This document shows positions 15,785-23,061 of a DNA stretch of 64,000 nt, piece by piece (within the stretch, counting starts at the first letter, position 1; the number at the start of each line of letters is the position of its first letter). Below the pieces are notes generated by a model, which saw only the letters and a list, made by a program, of their open reading frames with translations, searched no databases and was not told where the DNA came from. The stretch is taken from contig NZ_BJNZ01000015.1 in the NCBI RefSeq assembly GCF_006539945.1, forward strand, positions 1 through 64,000, written 5' to 3'. Source of the DNA: Cellulosimicrobium cellulans (GTDB lineage Bacteria > Actinomycetota > Actinomycetes > Actinomycetales > Cellulomonadaceae). Position numbers and translations under genes: made by a program.

Positions 15785-18040
15785 GTGACCGACGCGAACG
15801 CCCAGGACCCGCAGCACCAGCACTGGACCGAGGGCTTCCCGCACCTCGCCGACCGGGCTGCGACCCTGCTCGGCGTCGACGTCGCGACGGTCGCGCGCCA
15901 CAACAAGGTCGTCCCGGGCGGCTTCCACGTGTGGACCCCGGGCCGCGGCGGTGCGCAGGCGATCGTCGGGTTCGACGGGTCGGCCTACGTGCGCGAGTCG
16001 TGCTTCACGCAGGCCCAGCTGGTGGAGGCGTTCCACGCGGGTCACCGCAACGACGCGAACGCCGCGACCCTCCCGGTGAACCACGCCGCGTCGGCGGTGG
16101 CCTCGATGGTGGGGATCCTGCGCGGCGGGCAGGCGCAGCCCGCGACGCCCACCGGCCCGAGCGAGGCGGAGCTCGCCGAGCTCGTCGGAAGCGGCTTCGA
16201 GCAGACGACGCCGGACGAGATCGCGGAGCGGCTGCGCGCCCGCGGCAAGGGCGCGTTCGTCGTCGTGGGCGTCGACCGTGCGCACGGCCCGGGCCACTGG
16301 TACGTCGCCTCCTTCGACGGCGAGCACGTGCTCGCGCTCGACCCGATCGCCAACGGGCGCACCGCGTGGCCGCCGCCTGCCGCGGACGCGGTGCGCTGGT
16401 GGGCGGACGGCACGCCGACGACGGCGCCCGCGCGGGTCGTGCTCGACGCCCGGTCGGCCACGGGTCGCCGCGTGTGGACGGAGACGACGCCGTTGCTCGC
16501 CCCGACGGCGCAGTCGTTCCTCGACTGGGTCGCGACGCTCCCCGCGGAGAAGGTCGTCACGGGCTACCAGGTCTGGCACGGCTTCTGGTGGGTCGTGCTG
16601 GCGGAGTCGGGCGACGACCTGCGCGTGGCCGTCACGGACCTCACGAAGGACGGCATCTCGACCCTCACGTGGGACGTGGACCCGATGCTCGACACCTACC
16701 GGCAGCAGCGCGAGATGGTCGCGTTCTGCAAGGTAGGGGCGAAGAGCACGCGCTTCACGGAGACCGTGCTGGTCGACGCCGACGTGTACGACGCGCCGGA
16801 GACGTACGTCGAGCGGACCCGGCCGGCGGGCGACGGCGCGTCAGGGTGGGTCGTGACGTCGGTCGCGGCGCAGCCCCGCGGCGGGCTCCTCCCCGTGCCG
16901 GCGCACGAGCTGTACCGCCGGGCGCCCCACCTCGTGCGGTACCTCTCGCTCCCCGAGGGCTTCCGGGCGGTGTGGGCGAAGAACCGGACGAACCAGATCT
17001 GGAACCCGGACGGCGAGCTCGTCTGGGACGCCGACGCACGGGACGCGGCGACGACGGCCGCTGCGGCGCAGCAGGCGACGGCGACGGGCACCCCCGCTCC
17101 GGCGGCGGGCACGGGGACCGGCGACGCCCCGGCAGCCGACGCCCCGGCCGCCGCCTCCTCGGCGGGTGACGCGTCGGCGAACGCGACCGCGGAGGGGGCT
17201 CCGCCGTCGGGCACGACCCGCCCGCGAGGGAGCGTGGCGTACGAGGCCGCGCGCGACGCGCTCGACGACCGTGCCATGAGCCGCGAGCGGGTCCTGGCCG
17301 CCGCGCACGGGCTGCGCGACGCGTTCGTCCGCAACGAGCACGTGATCGGCCTGATGCCGGGCGACGCGGAGAAGGTGCTCGTCGACACGTACCGCCGGGC
17401 CGACGCGGGCGGGGCCGACGCGGTGTCGCGCGAGGCGGCGACGTCCTGGGTGCGCGAGGCGTACTTCCGCCGCCTGCCGCTCGCCGCGGAGGCCGCCGAG
17501 CGGGTCGACCGGCTCGCCGAGGACGACCCCGACGGTGGCGCGCACGTGCTGCGCGGGTGGATGCGCTACACCGGCTACGGGTTCGCCCAGGACGCCGTGG
17601 CGGCCGTCGCCGACCACGAGGAGGCGGCGCGGCGGGGGAACGCCGACGCGCTCTTCGAGCTGTCCGTCCTCACCGCGACCGGCCAGGGCACGCCGGTGGA
17701 CGAGGCACGCTCGCGCGCTCTCCTCGAGCAGGCCGCCGACGCGGGCCACCCCCGCGCGCTCTACAACCTGGCGGCGGAGCACGCGACGGGCCGCGGGCGT
17801 CCGCGGGACGCTGCGCGGGCCCTGGAGCTCTACCTCGCGGCGGGGGACCAGGGCAACGGCCGTGCGGCGTTCACGGCCGGCGTCATGATGCTCACGGGGG
17901 ACGGCTCGCTGCCCGACCCGGCCCGGGCCGGGCGCGCGTTCTCGCTCGCCGAGGACCTCGGTTTCGACGTGCGCGACGCCGCCGCCCAGTTCCCCCCGCG
18001 GCTCGCCGAGGAGGTCCTCGGGGCGCTCGAGGCGGGCTGA
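15785..18040 (+). CDS. Multidomain protein: papain-fold (Tox-PL-like) domain, unassigned middle domain, Sel1 repeats
   Basis: A 751-residue cytoplasmic-looking protein without signal peptide or membrane segments. Residues about 40-190 resemble papain-fold glutamine deamidases of polymorphic toxins: a central GKGAFVVVGVD strand, then H171 in GPGHWYVASFDGEH and D186 in LALDP, the His/Asp spacing expected. The usual catalytic cysteine is not evident; the position around residues 95-105 reads VNHAASAV. Residues about 220-420 form an alpha/beta region ending in PHLVRYLSLPEGFRAVW, which may be an immunity-type fold (weak). An Ala/Thr linker (about 420-480) leads to Sel1-type helical repeats near residues 600-740. 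The GTG at 15785 fits the leaderless -10; an ATG at 15722 lies inside the palindrome. Function unknown; a host factor or immunity-like protein derived from a toxin module is conceivable. Confidence 0.7.
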   Translation: MTDANAQDPQHQHWTEGFPHLADRAATLLGVDVATVARHNKVVPGGFHVWTPGRGGAQAIVGFDGSAYVRESCFTQAQLVEAFHAGHRNDANAATLPVNHAASAVASMVGILRGGQAQPATPTGPSEAELAELVGSGFEQTTPDEIAERLRARGKGAFVVVGVDRAHGPGHWYVASFDGEHVLALDPIANGRTAWPPPAADAVRWWADGTPTTAPARVVLDARSATGRRVWTETTPLLAPTAQSFLDWVATLPAEKVVTGYQVWHGFWWVVLAESGDDLRVAVTDLTKDGISTLTWDVDPMLDTYRQQREMVAFCKVGAKSTRFTETVLVDADVYDAPETYVERTRPAGDGASGWVVTSVAAQPRGGLLPVPAHELYRRAPHLVRYLSLPEGFRAVWAKNRTNQIWNPDGELVWDADARDAATTAAAAQQATATGTPAPAAGTGTGDAPAADAPAAASSAGDASANATAEGAPPSGTTRPRGSVAYEAARDALDDRAMSRERVLAAAHGLRDAFVRNEHVIGLMPGDAEKVLVDTYRRADAGGADAVSREAATSWVREAYFRRLPLAAEAAERVDRLAEDDPDGGAHVLRGWMRYTGYGFAQDAVAAVADHEEAARRGNADALFELSVLTATGQGTPVDEARSRALLEQAADAGHPRALYNLAAEHATGRGRPRDAARALELYLAAGDQGNGRAAFTAGVMMLTGDGSLPDPARAGRAFSLAEDLGFDVRDAAAQFPPRLAEEVLGALEAG

Positions 18041-18089
18041 CCGGACAAAAGACGCGTCCGGCCCGTTCCGCTTGCGGGCCCGGGCATCG

Positions 18090-18095
18090 TATGGT
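18090..18095 (+). promoter_or_regulatory. Leaderless -10 of the YiiX-type gene
   Basis: TATGGT, 7 nt, then the GTG at 18103. It supports the GTG start over the ATG at 18091, which overlaps this hexamer. Confidence 0.45.
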
Positions 18096-18102
18096 CACTC
18101 GC

Positions 18103-18690
18103 GTGAACGTCTACGTCGTCCTGTCCCGCAGCCGTACGGTCCTCTCCCGGACCATCGCGCTGGCGACCCGTGACGAGTTCACGCACTCCTCCTTGGCGCT
18201 CGACCCGGGGCTCGACCTCATGTTCAGCTTCGGGCGCCGCCGGGCCGGGAACCCGTTCGTCGGGTGCTTCCGGCGCGAGCGGTTCGACGACGGCCTGTAC
18301 CGCGGCATGGACGTCGTGCCCGGGGTCGTGCTCGAGGTCCCCGTGACGCCCGAGCAGCACGAGGCGATCCGCGTGCGGGTCACCGAGTTCCTGCTGGACT
18401 CGCACGCGTTCTCCTACAACGTGCGCGGTCTCGTCGGTGCCCGCTTCGGCCGCGGCCACGAGGCCGAGGACCGGTTCTTCTGCTCCGAGTTCGTCTACCA
18501 CGTGCTGCACGGTGCCGGGGTGTGCGACCTCGGCGTCGAGCGGTGGCAGGTGCGGCCGCAGACGCTGCTCGACCTCCCGGGCCGCGTCGTCTTCCGTGGC
18601 GACCTCAAGGACTACGTCGCGGCCCACGGGGCGCTCGCGACGCTGCCCTCTCTGACGTTCCACCACGCACGCGAGCGCGTGCTCGGCTGA
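18103..18690 (+). CDS. YiiX-like permuted papain (NlpC/P60 superfamily) peptidase
   Basis: A 195-residue protein with the circularly permuted NlpC/P60 arrangement. The histidine comes first in FTHSSLALD near residue 25, and the catalytic cysteine later in DRFFCSEFVYHVLH near residue 128, the order seen in YiiX/YaeF proteins. There is no signal peptide, so a cytoplasmic amidase or peptidase is likely. It follows the papain-like/Sel1 gene by about 60 bp, with a short GC hairpin (about 18061-18079) between them. The GTG start is chosen from the -10 spacing; the ATG at 18091 would add four residues. It ends 11 bp from the convergent MarR gene. The substrate is unknown. Confidence 0.75.
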   Translation: MNVYVVLSRSRTVLSRTIALATRDEFTHSSLALDPGLDLMFSFGRRRAGNPFVGCFRRERFDDGLYRGMDVVPGVVLEVPVTPEQHEAIRVRVTEFLLDSHAFSYNVRGLVGARFGRGHEAEDRFFCSEFVYHVLHGAGVCDLGVERWQVRPQTLLDLPGRVVFRGDLKDYVAAHGALATLPSLTFHHARERVLG

Positions 18691-18701
18691 GCACCGACGC
18701 C

Positions 18702-19187
18702 TCAGGGACGGTCAGCACCTGCCGCGAGGTGCGCGTTGACGCGCTCGAGGAGGTCGAAGAGCTGCGCGCGCTCGTCGGGGGACAGCGGCGCCATGACGCG
18801 TGCGTTGACCTCCGCGAGGATCGCGTCCAGCTCGCCGAGGCGGGCCTCGCCCGCGGGTGTGATCGAGACGACGTTGCGGCGCTTGTCCGCGGGGTCGGGT
18901 GAGCGGCGGACCCAGCCTCCGTCGGTGAGCGCGTTGAGCACCGCGACGAGGTCGCTGCGGTAGATGCGCGTGCGGTCCGACAGCGTCGACTGGCTCGCCG
19001 GCCCGAGCTCTGCGAGCGCGGCCAGCACCACGAAGTGGTCCTTGTGCGCGCCGACGGCTCCGAGGGCGTCGCCGGCGACCCGCCGGGTCTGGGTCGCGGT
19101 CATCCCGACGAGGCGCGATAACTGTCCCCGGAGCCGCTCCGGGGTCTCGTCGCCGCGGTCGAAGCGCAGGTCGTCATCGGTCTCCAC
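18702..19187 (-). CDS. MarR-family transcriptional regulator
   Basis: A 161-residue winged-helix regulator with recognition helix region STLSDRTRIYRSDLVAVLNAL and wing DPADKRRNVVSITPAG, the typical MarR D(x)R motif. It starts at the GTG at 19187, preceded by a TAGGAT hexamer at 6 nt and hence probably leaderless. It is divergent from a SnoaL-like gene, with two copies of a TTAGT/ACTAA-type site in the shared upstream region. It therefore probably represses both itself and the SnoaL-like gene and is released by a small aromatic or phenolic compound, as is common for MarR proteins. The inducer is unknown. Confidence 0.9.
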   Translation of the reverse strand: METDDDLRFDRGDETPERLRGQLSRLVGMTATQTRRVAGDALGAVGAHKDHFVVLAALAELGPASQSTLSDRTRIYRSDLVAVLNALTDGGWVRRSPDPADKRRNVVSITPAGEARLGELDAILAEVNARVMAPLSPDERAQLFDLLERVNAHLAAGADRP

Positions 19188-19193
19188 GGTCCG

Positions 19194-19260
19194 ATCCTAC
19201 CCCTTGCATTAGTGCGACTAACGAACTACGTTCATGAGCGGAGCGAACGTTAGTCGCTCT
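19194..19260. promoter_or_regulatory. MarR promoter and paired operators
   Basis: The minus-strand -10 TAGGAT lies at 19194-19199. TTAGTGCGACTAA (19209-19221) is a perfect inverted repeat around a GCG centre. Its reverse complement CGTTAGTCGCACT recurs as CGTTAGTCGCTCT at 19248-19260 (12 of 13 bases). Two sites between divergent genes fit MarR autoregulation and control of the neighbour. Confidence 0.7.
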
Positions 19261-19280
19261 CACGATATGGAGGAGGACTC

Positions 19281-19715
19281 ATGACCTCGACCGAGACGCT
19301 CGTCCGCGAGCTCGCCGACCGCACGGAGCTCGCCGACCTCGTCGCCCGCCACAGCCTGTGGATCGACGAGGCGCGCTACGACGAGACGGACCAGCTCTTC
19401 ACCGAGGACGTCACCGTGACGTCGTCGCGCGGGGAGGCGCACGGCGTCGCCGAGCTCGTCGCGCTCGTCCGTGCCGGGCACGACCGCTACGCGCGCACCC
19501 TGCACCACAAGGCGAACCTCGTCGTCGAGCTCGACGGCGACGCCGCGACCGTGCGGGCCCACGACCTGGCCGTCTTCGTCGTCGACGACGACACCGAGTC
19601 GATCGCCGCCGCGGTCCACCGCTACGGCGCGCGCCGCACCGACGACGGCTGGCGGTTCGACCGCCTCGAGATCACGCCCGTCGCGCTGACCGGCGCGCTC
19701 GAGCGCGCGCTGTAG
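19281..19715 (+). CDS. SnoaL-like (NTF2-fold) protein
   Basis: A 144-residue single-domain protein with the NTF2/SnoaL pattern: the helix LADLVARHSLWIDEARYDETDQLFTEDVTV, a HG near residue 54, and C-terminal strands RYGARRTDDGWRFDRLEITPV. It has a strong ribosome-binding site (AGGAGG) 7 nt before the ATG. It is divergent from MarR and shares the operator region, so it is probably induced by the same signal. Members are small cyclases, hydratases or isomerases, or ligand-binding proteins; no activity can be assigned. Confidence 0.82.
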   Translation: MTSTETLVRELADRTELADLVARHSLWIDEARYDETDQLFTEDVTVTSSRGEAHGVAELVALVRAGHDRYARTLHHKANLVVELDGDAATVRAHDLAVFVVDDDTESIAAAVHRYGARRTDDGWRFDRLEITPVALTGALERAL

Positions 19716-19772
19716 ACGGGGCGGCGGGGCCTGCGTCGCGAGCCGCGAGCCGCGGTTCGAGGAGATCGGCGG

Positions 19773-21185
19773 TCAGCCGACGCGCAGCGCCGCGACGATG
19801 TCCTCGACCCGCTGCTTCGCGTCCCCGAAGAGCATGCCCGTGTTCTCGCGGAAGAACAGCGGGTTCTGCACCCCGGCGTAGCCGGCCGCCATCGACCGCT
19901 TGAAGACCACGACCTGCCCGGCCTCCCACACGTGCAGCACGGGCATGCCCGCGATGGGGGAGCCAGGGTCGTCGAGCGCGGCCGGGTTGACGGTGTCGTT
20001 CGCGCCGATGACGAGCACGACGTCGGTCCGCGCCAGGTCGTCGTTGATCTCGTCCATCTCCAGCACGATGTCGTACGGGACGCGCGCCTCCGCGAGCAGG
20101 ACGTTCATGTGCCCGGGCAGGCGCCCCGCGACCGGGTGCACCCCGAAGCGGACCTCGGCACCGCCGTCGCGCAGGAGCTCGACGAGCTCCGCGACGGGGT
20201 ACTGCGCCTTGGCGACCGCCATGCCGTAGCCGGGCGTGATGACGACGCTCCGGGCGTCGCGCAGGAGGGCCGCGACCTCGTCCGCGCTCACCTCGCGGTG
20301 CTCGCCCTGCGGGCCCTCGCCGCCCCCTGCGGGCGCCGCGCCCTCCTCGGCGCCGAACCCGCCGAGGATGACGGACACGAACGACCGGTTCATGGCCCGG
20401 CACATGATGTAGCTGAGGATCGCACCGGAGGAGCCGACGAGCGCGCCGGTGACGATGAGCAGGTCGTTGCCGAGCATGAAGCCCGCCGCCGCGGCGGCCC
20501 AGCCGGAGTACGAGTTGAGCATCGACACGACGACGGGCATGTCGCCGCCGCCGATCGACGCGACGAGGTGCCAGCCCAGCGCGAGCGACACGACCGTGAG
20601 CAGGAGCAGCGGCCAGATCGACGGTGCGACGACGAACCACACCACGAGCCCGAGGCTCACGACCAGCGCCGCGAGGTTGAGCAGGTTGCGGCCGGGGAGC
20701 TGGAGCGGGGCCGAGCGCGTGCGCCCGGACAGCTTGAGGAACGCGACGACCGACCCCGTGAAGGTCACCGCGCCCACGAGCACGCCGAGGGAGACCTCGA
20801 CGAGGTGCGCGACGTCGTCGGCCCCGGCGGCGTGGGCCGTGAGATACGAGTTGAAGCCCACGAGCACGGCCGCGGCCCCGACGAAGCTGTGCAGGATCGC
20901 GATGAGCTCCGGCATCTGCGTCATCTCGACGCGGCGCGCGCGCCACGTCCCGACCGCCGCACCCACGAGCAGCACGAGCGCGATGAGCAGCGCGGTGACG
21001 AGCACGGGCCGGGCGCTCGTGCCGAGCGCGAGGACGATCGTCGCGGCGAGCGCGAGGACCATGCCGACCATGCCCAGCAGGTTGCCGCGGCGCGCGGACT
21101 CCTGCTTCGACAGCCCCGCGAGACTGAGCACGAACAGCACGGCGGCGAGGACGTAGACCGCCTGGGCGACGGACGTCGCGGTCAT
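19773..21185 (-). CDS. pntB: NAD(P) transhydrogenase beta subunit
   Basis: A 470-residue integral membrane subunit: about nine transmembrane helices (1-280), with the conserved [25 protein letters not shown], then the NADP(H)-binding domain (about 300-470) containing [41 protein letters not shown] and [16 protein letters not shown]. With pntA it couples hydride transfer from NADH to NADP+ to proton entry, supplying NADPH. Its ATG overlaps the pntA stop (ATGA). The length and motifs are normal. It ends convergently with the SnoaL-like gene 57 bp away. Confidence 0.96.
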   Translation of the reverse strand: MTATSVAQAVYVLAAVLFVLSLAGLSKQESARRGNLLGMVGMVLALAATIVLALGTSARPVLVTALLIALVLLVGAAVGTWRARRVEMTQMPELIAILHSFVGAAAVLVGFNSYLTAHAAGADDVAHLVEVSLGVLVGAVTFTGSVVAFLKLSGRTRSAPLQLPGRNLLNLAALVVSLGLVVWFVVAPSIWPLLLLTVVSLALGWHLVASIGGGDMPVVVSMLNSYSGWAAAAAGFMLGNDLLIVTGALVGSSGAILSYIMCRAMNRSFVSVILGGFGAEEGAAPAGGGEGPQGEHREVSADEVAALLRDARSVVITPGYGMAVAKAQYPVAELVELLRDGGAEVRFGVHPVAGRLPGHMNVLLAEARVPYDIVLEMDEINDDLARTDVVLVIGANDTVNPAALDDPGSPIAGMPVLHVWEAGQVVVFKRSMAAGYAGVQNPLFFRENTGMLFGDAKQRVEDIVAALRVG

Positions 21186-22783
21186 CGGGCCACCCCCTGC
21201 GCGCGCGCCGGGGCGTCCTTGCGGAACATGCCGATCATGCGGTTGGCCACGAGGAACCCACCGAAGATGTTGATGCTCGCGACCGTCGCGGCGAGCAGCG
21301 CGAGCGTCGTGACCACCCAGTCGTCGGAGCCGATCTGGAGGAGCGCGCCGACGAGGATGATGCCCGAGATCGCGTTGGTCTGGGCCATGAGCGGCGTGTG
21401 CAGCGAGTGCGTGACGTTCGAGATCACGTAGTACCCGACGATCACCGCGAGCGTGAACACCGTGACGTGCCCGACGAGCGACGGCGGCGCGAACGACAGC
21501 GCGAGCGTCACGAGCACCGCGGCGAGCGCGGCGCCCACGGTCCGCCGACGACGGCGCAGGCTCGCAGCCGACGCCGCCTCCGCCGCGGCCCGCTCTCGTG
21601 CCGCGGCCTCCAGCGCGGGGTCGGGTGGTGGCGCGGTCGATCCAGGGGCCGGGGCCGCGCTCACCGCGACGGGCGGCGGGGGCCACAGCACCTCGCCCTC
21701 GCGCGCGACGGTCATGCCGCGCTGCACCGGGTCGTCGAGGTCGAGGGCGAGCGTGCCGTCCTTGCCGGGCGTGAGCAGCTCGAGCAGGTGCACGACGTTC
21801 GTCCCGAGGAGCTGCGACGTGTGCTGAGGCAGGCGTCCGGCGAGGTCGGTCCAGCCGACCACCACGACGCCGTTCTCCGTCACGACGCGCTCGCCCGGCA
21901 CCGTGAGCGCGCAGTTCCCGCCGCCCGAGGCCGCGAGGTCCACGACGACGCTGCCCGGGTGCATCCCCGCCACGGCCTCGGCCGTGAGCGTCCTCGGTGC
22001 GCGGCCGCGCACGAGCGCCGTCGTGACGACGACGTCGGCCTCCGCGGCCTCCCGCGCGTACACGGCGAGGGCCGCGGCCTCCTGGTCGGGCGTGAGCGGC
22101 TTGGCGTAGCCGTCGGCGGACATGCCCTGCTGCGCGGCAGGCTCGCGCACGGCCGTGCCGCCCATGGACTCGATCTGCTCCGCCGCCTCGGCGCGCACGT
22201 CGAACGCGCGCACCTGCGCGCCGAGGCTCGCGGCGGCGCCGACCGCGGCGAGGCCCGCGACGCCGCCGCCGATGACGAAGACCTTCGCGGGCGGCGTCTT
22301 GCCGGCGGCGGTGACCTGCCCGGCGAACATGCCGCCGTACTCGGCCGCGGCCTCGACGACCGCGCGGTACCCCGCGACGTTCGACAGCGTGCTCAGCACG
22401 TCGAGGGCCTGCGCGCGCGAGATGCGGGGCACGGCGTCGAGCGCGAGCGCGGTCACGCCGTGCGCCGCGAGGCGCTGCACGAGGTCGGGGTCGTTCGCCG
22501 GGCCGAGCATCGCGACGAGCGTGGCGCCCGGGCGCAGGAGCGCGACCTGGGCGTCGGTGGGCGCGTTCACGGCCGTCACGACGTCCGCGCCCCACGCGCC
22601 CGCGGCGTCCACGACCACGGCGCCCGCCGCCTCGTACGCGGCGTCGGAGAACGTGGCCCCCGCGCCGGCGTCGTGCTCGACGACCACCTCGTACCCGAGC
22701 GCCCGCAGGCGCTCGACCGTGCGCGGGGTCGCGGCGACGAGCCGCTCCCCGTCCCTCACCTCGCGGGGGACACCGATCCTCAC
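21182..22783 (-). CDS. pntA: NAD(P) transhydrogenase alpha subunit (fused soluble and membrane parts)
   Basis: A 533-residue subunit combining the NAD(H)-binding domain I (about 1-370), with the Rossmann motif [20 protein letters not shown] and the [13 protein letters not shown] segment, and a membrane part at the C-terminus (four helices, with [21 protein letters not shown]). The two are joined by a Pro/Ala/Arg-rich linker. The E. coli-type fusion is therefore present rather than split pntAA/pntAB. I place the start at the GTG at 22783 because GAGGAG lies 7 nt upstream and the first residues RIGVPREV match the family start. An ATG at 22810 would add nine residues without a good ribosome-binding site. 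Confidence 0.93.
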   Translation of the reverse strand: MRIGVPREVRDGERLVAATPRTVERLRALGYEVVVEHDAGAGATFSDAAYEAAGAVVVDAAGAWGADVVTAVNAPTDAQVALLRPGATLVAMLGPANDPDLVQRLAAHGVTALALDAVPRISRAQALDVLSTLSNVAGYRAVVEAAAEYGGMFAGQVTAAGKTPPAKVFVIGGGVAGLAAVGAAASLGAQVRAFDVRAEAAEQIESMGGTAVREPAAQQGMSADGYAKPLTPDQEAAALAVYAREAAEADVVVTTALVRGRAPRTLTAEAVAGMHPGSVVVDLAASGGGNCALTVPGERVVTENGVVVVGWTDLAGRLPQHTSQLLGTNVVHLLELLTPGKDGTLALDLDDPVQRGMTVAREGEVLWPPPPVAVSAAPAPGSTAPPPDPALEAAARERAAAEAASAASLRRRRRTVGAALAAVLVTLALSFAPPSLVGHVTVFTLAVIVGYYVISNVTHSLHTPLMAQTNAISGIILVGALLQIGSDDWVVTTLALLAATVASINIFGGFLVANRMIGMFRKDAPARAQGVAR

Positions 22784-23061
22784 GTGCGGGCTCCTCACCT
22801 CGTCGAGCATCGTGGGCGCCCGCGCGGCCGGAGAGACGACGGCGGGTGCGCGGCGAGCCTACCGGGGGCCGCTCGCGTCGTCCCGGGTCCAACGTCCTCG
22901 GGCGGGCGAGCCTCGACCCGGTCGGCGCTCGCCGCGCCCGGCCAGAGCGGCGGGGAGTTCTCGCCGCCGCGCGCGGTGGCGCACGTCGACGCGACGAGGT
23001 ACCACGTGGACGTCAAGGTCGCGGAGGACCCCAGGGCTGACGACGGCGGACCGCCGGGCGG

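Noticed and set aside
22784-22810. ATG at 22810 as start of pntA
   Set aside because: No ribosome-binding site, whereas the GTG at 22783 has GAGGAG at 7 nt and matches the family N-terminus.
22784-23061. Possible small minus-strand gene upstream of pntA (up to 73 codons at 22795-23016)
   Set aside because: No ribosome-binding site, no recognisable domain, and composition like a non-coding GC-rich spacer. I see nothing else in this gap.
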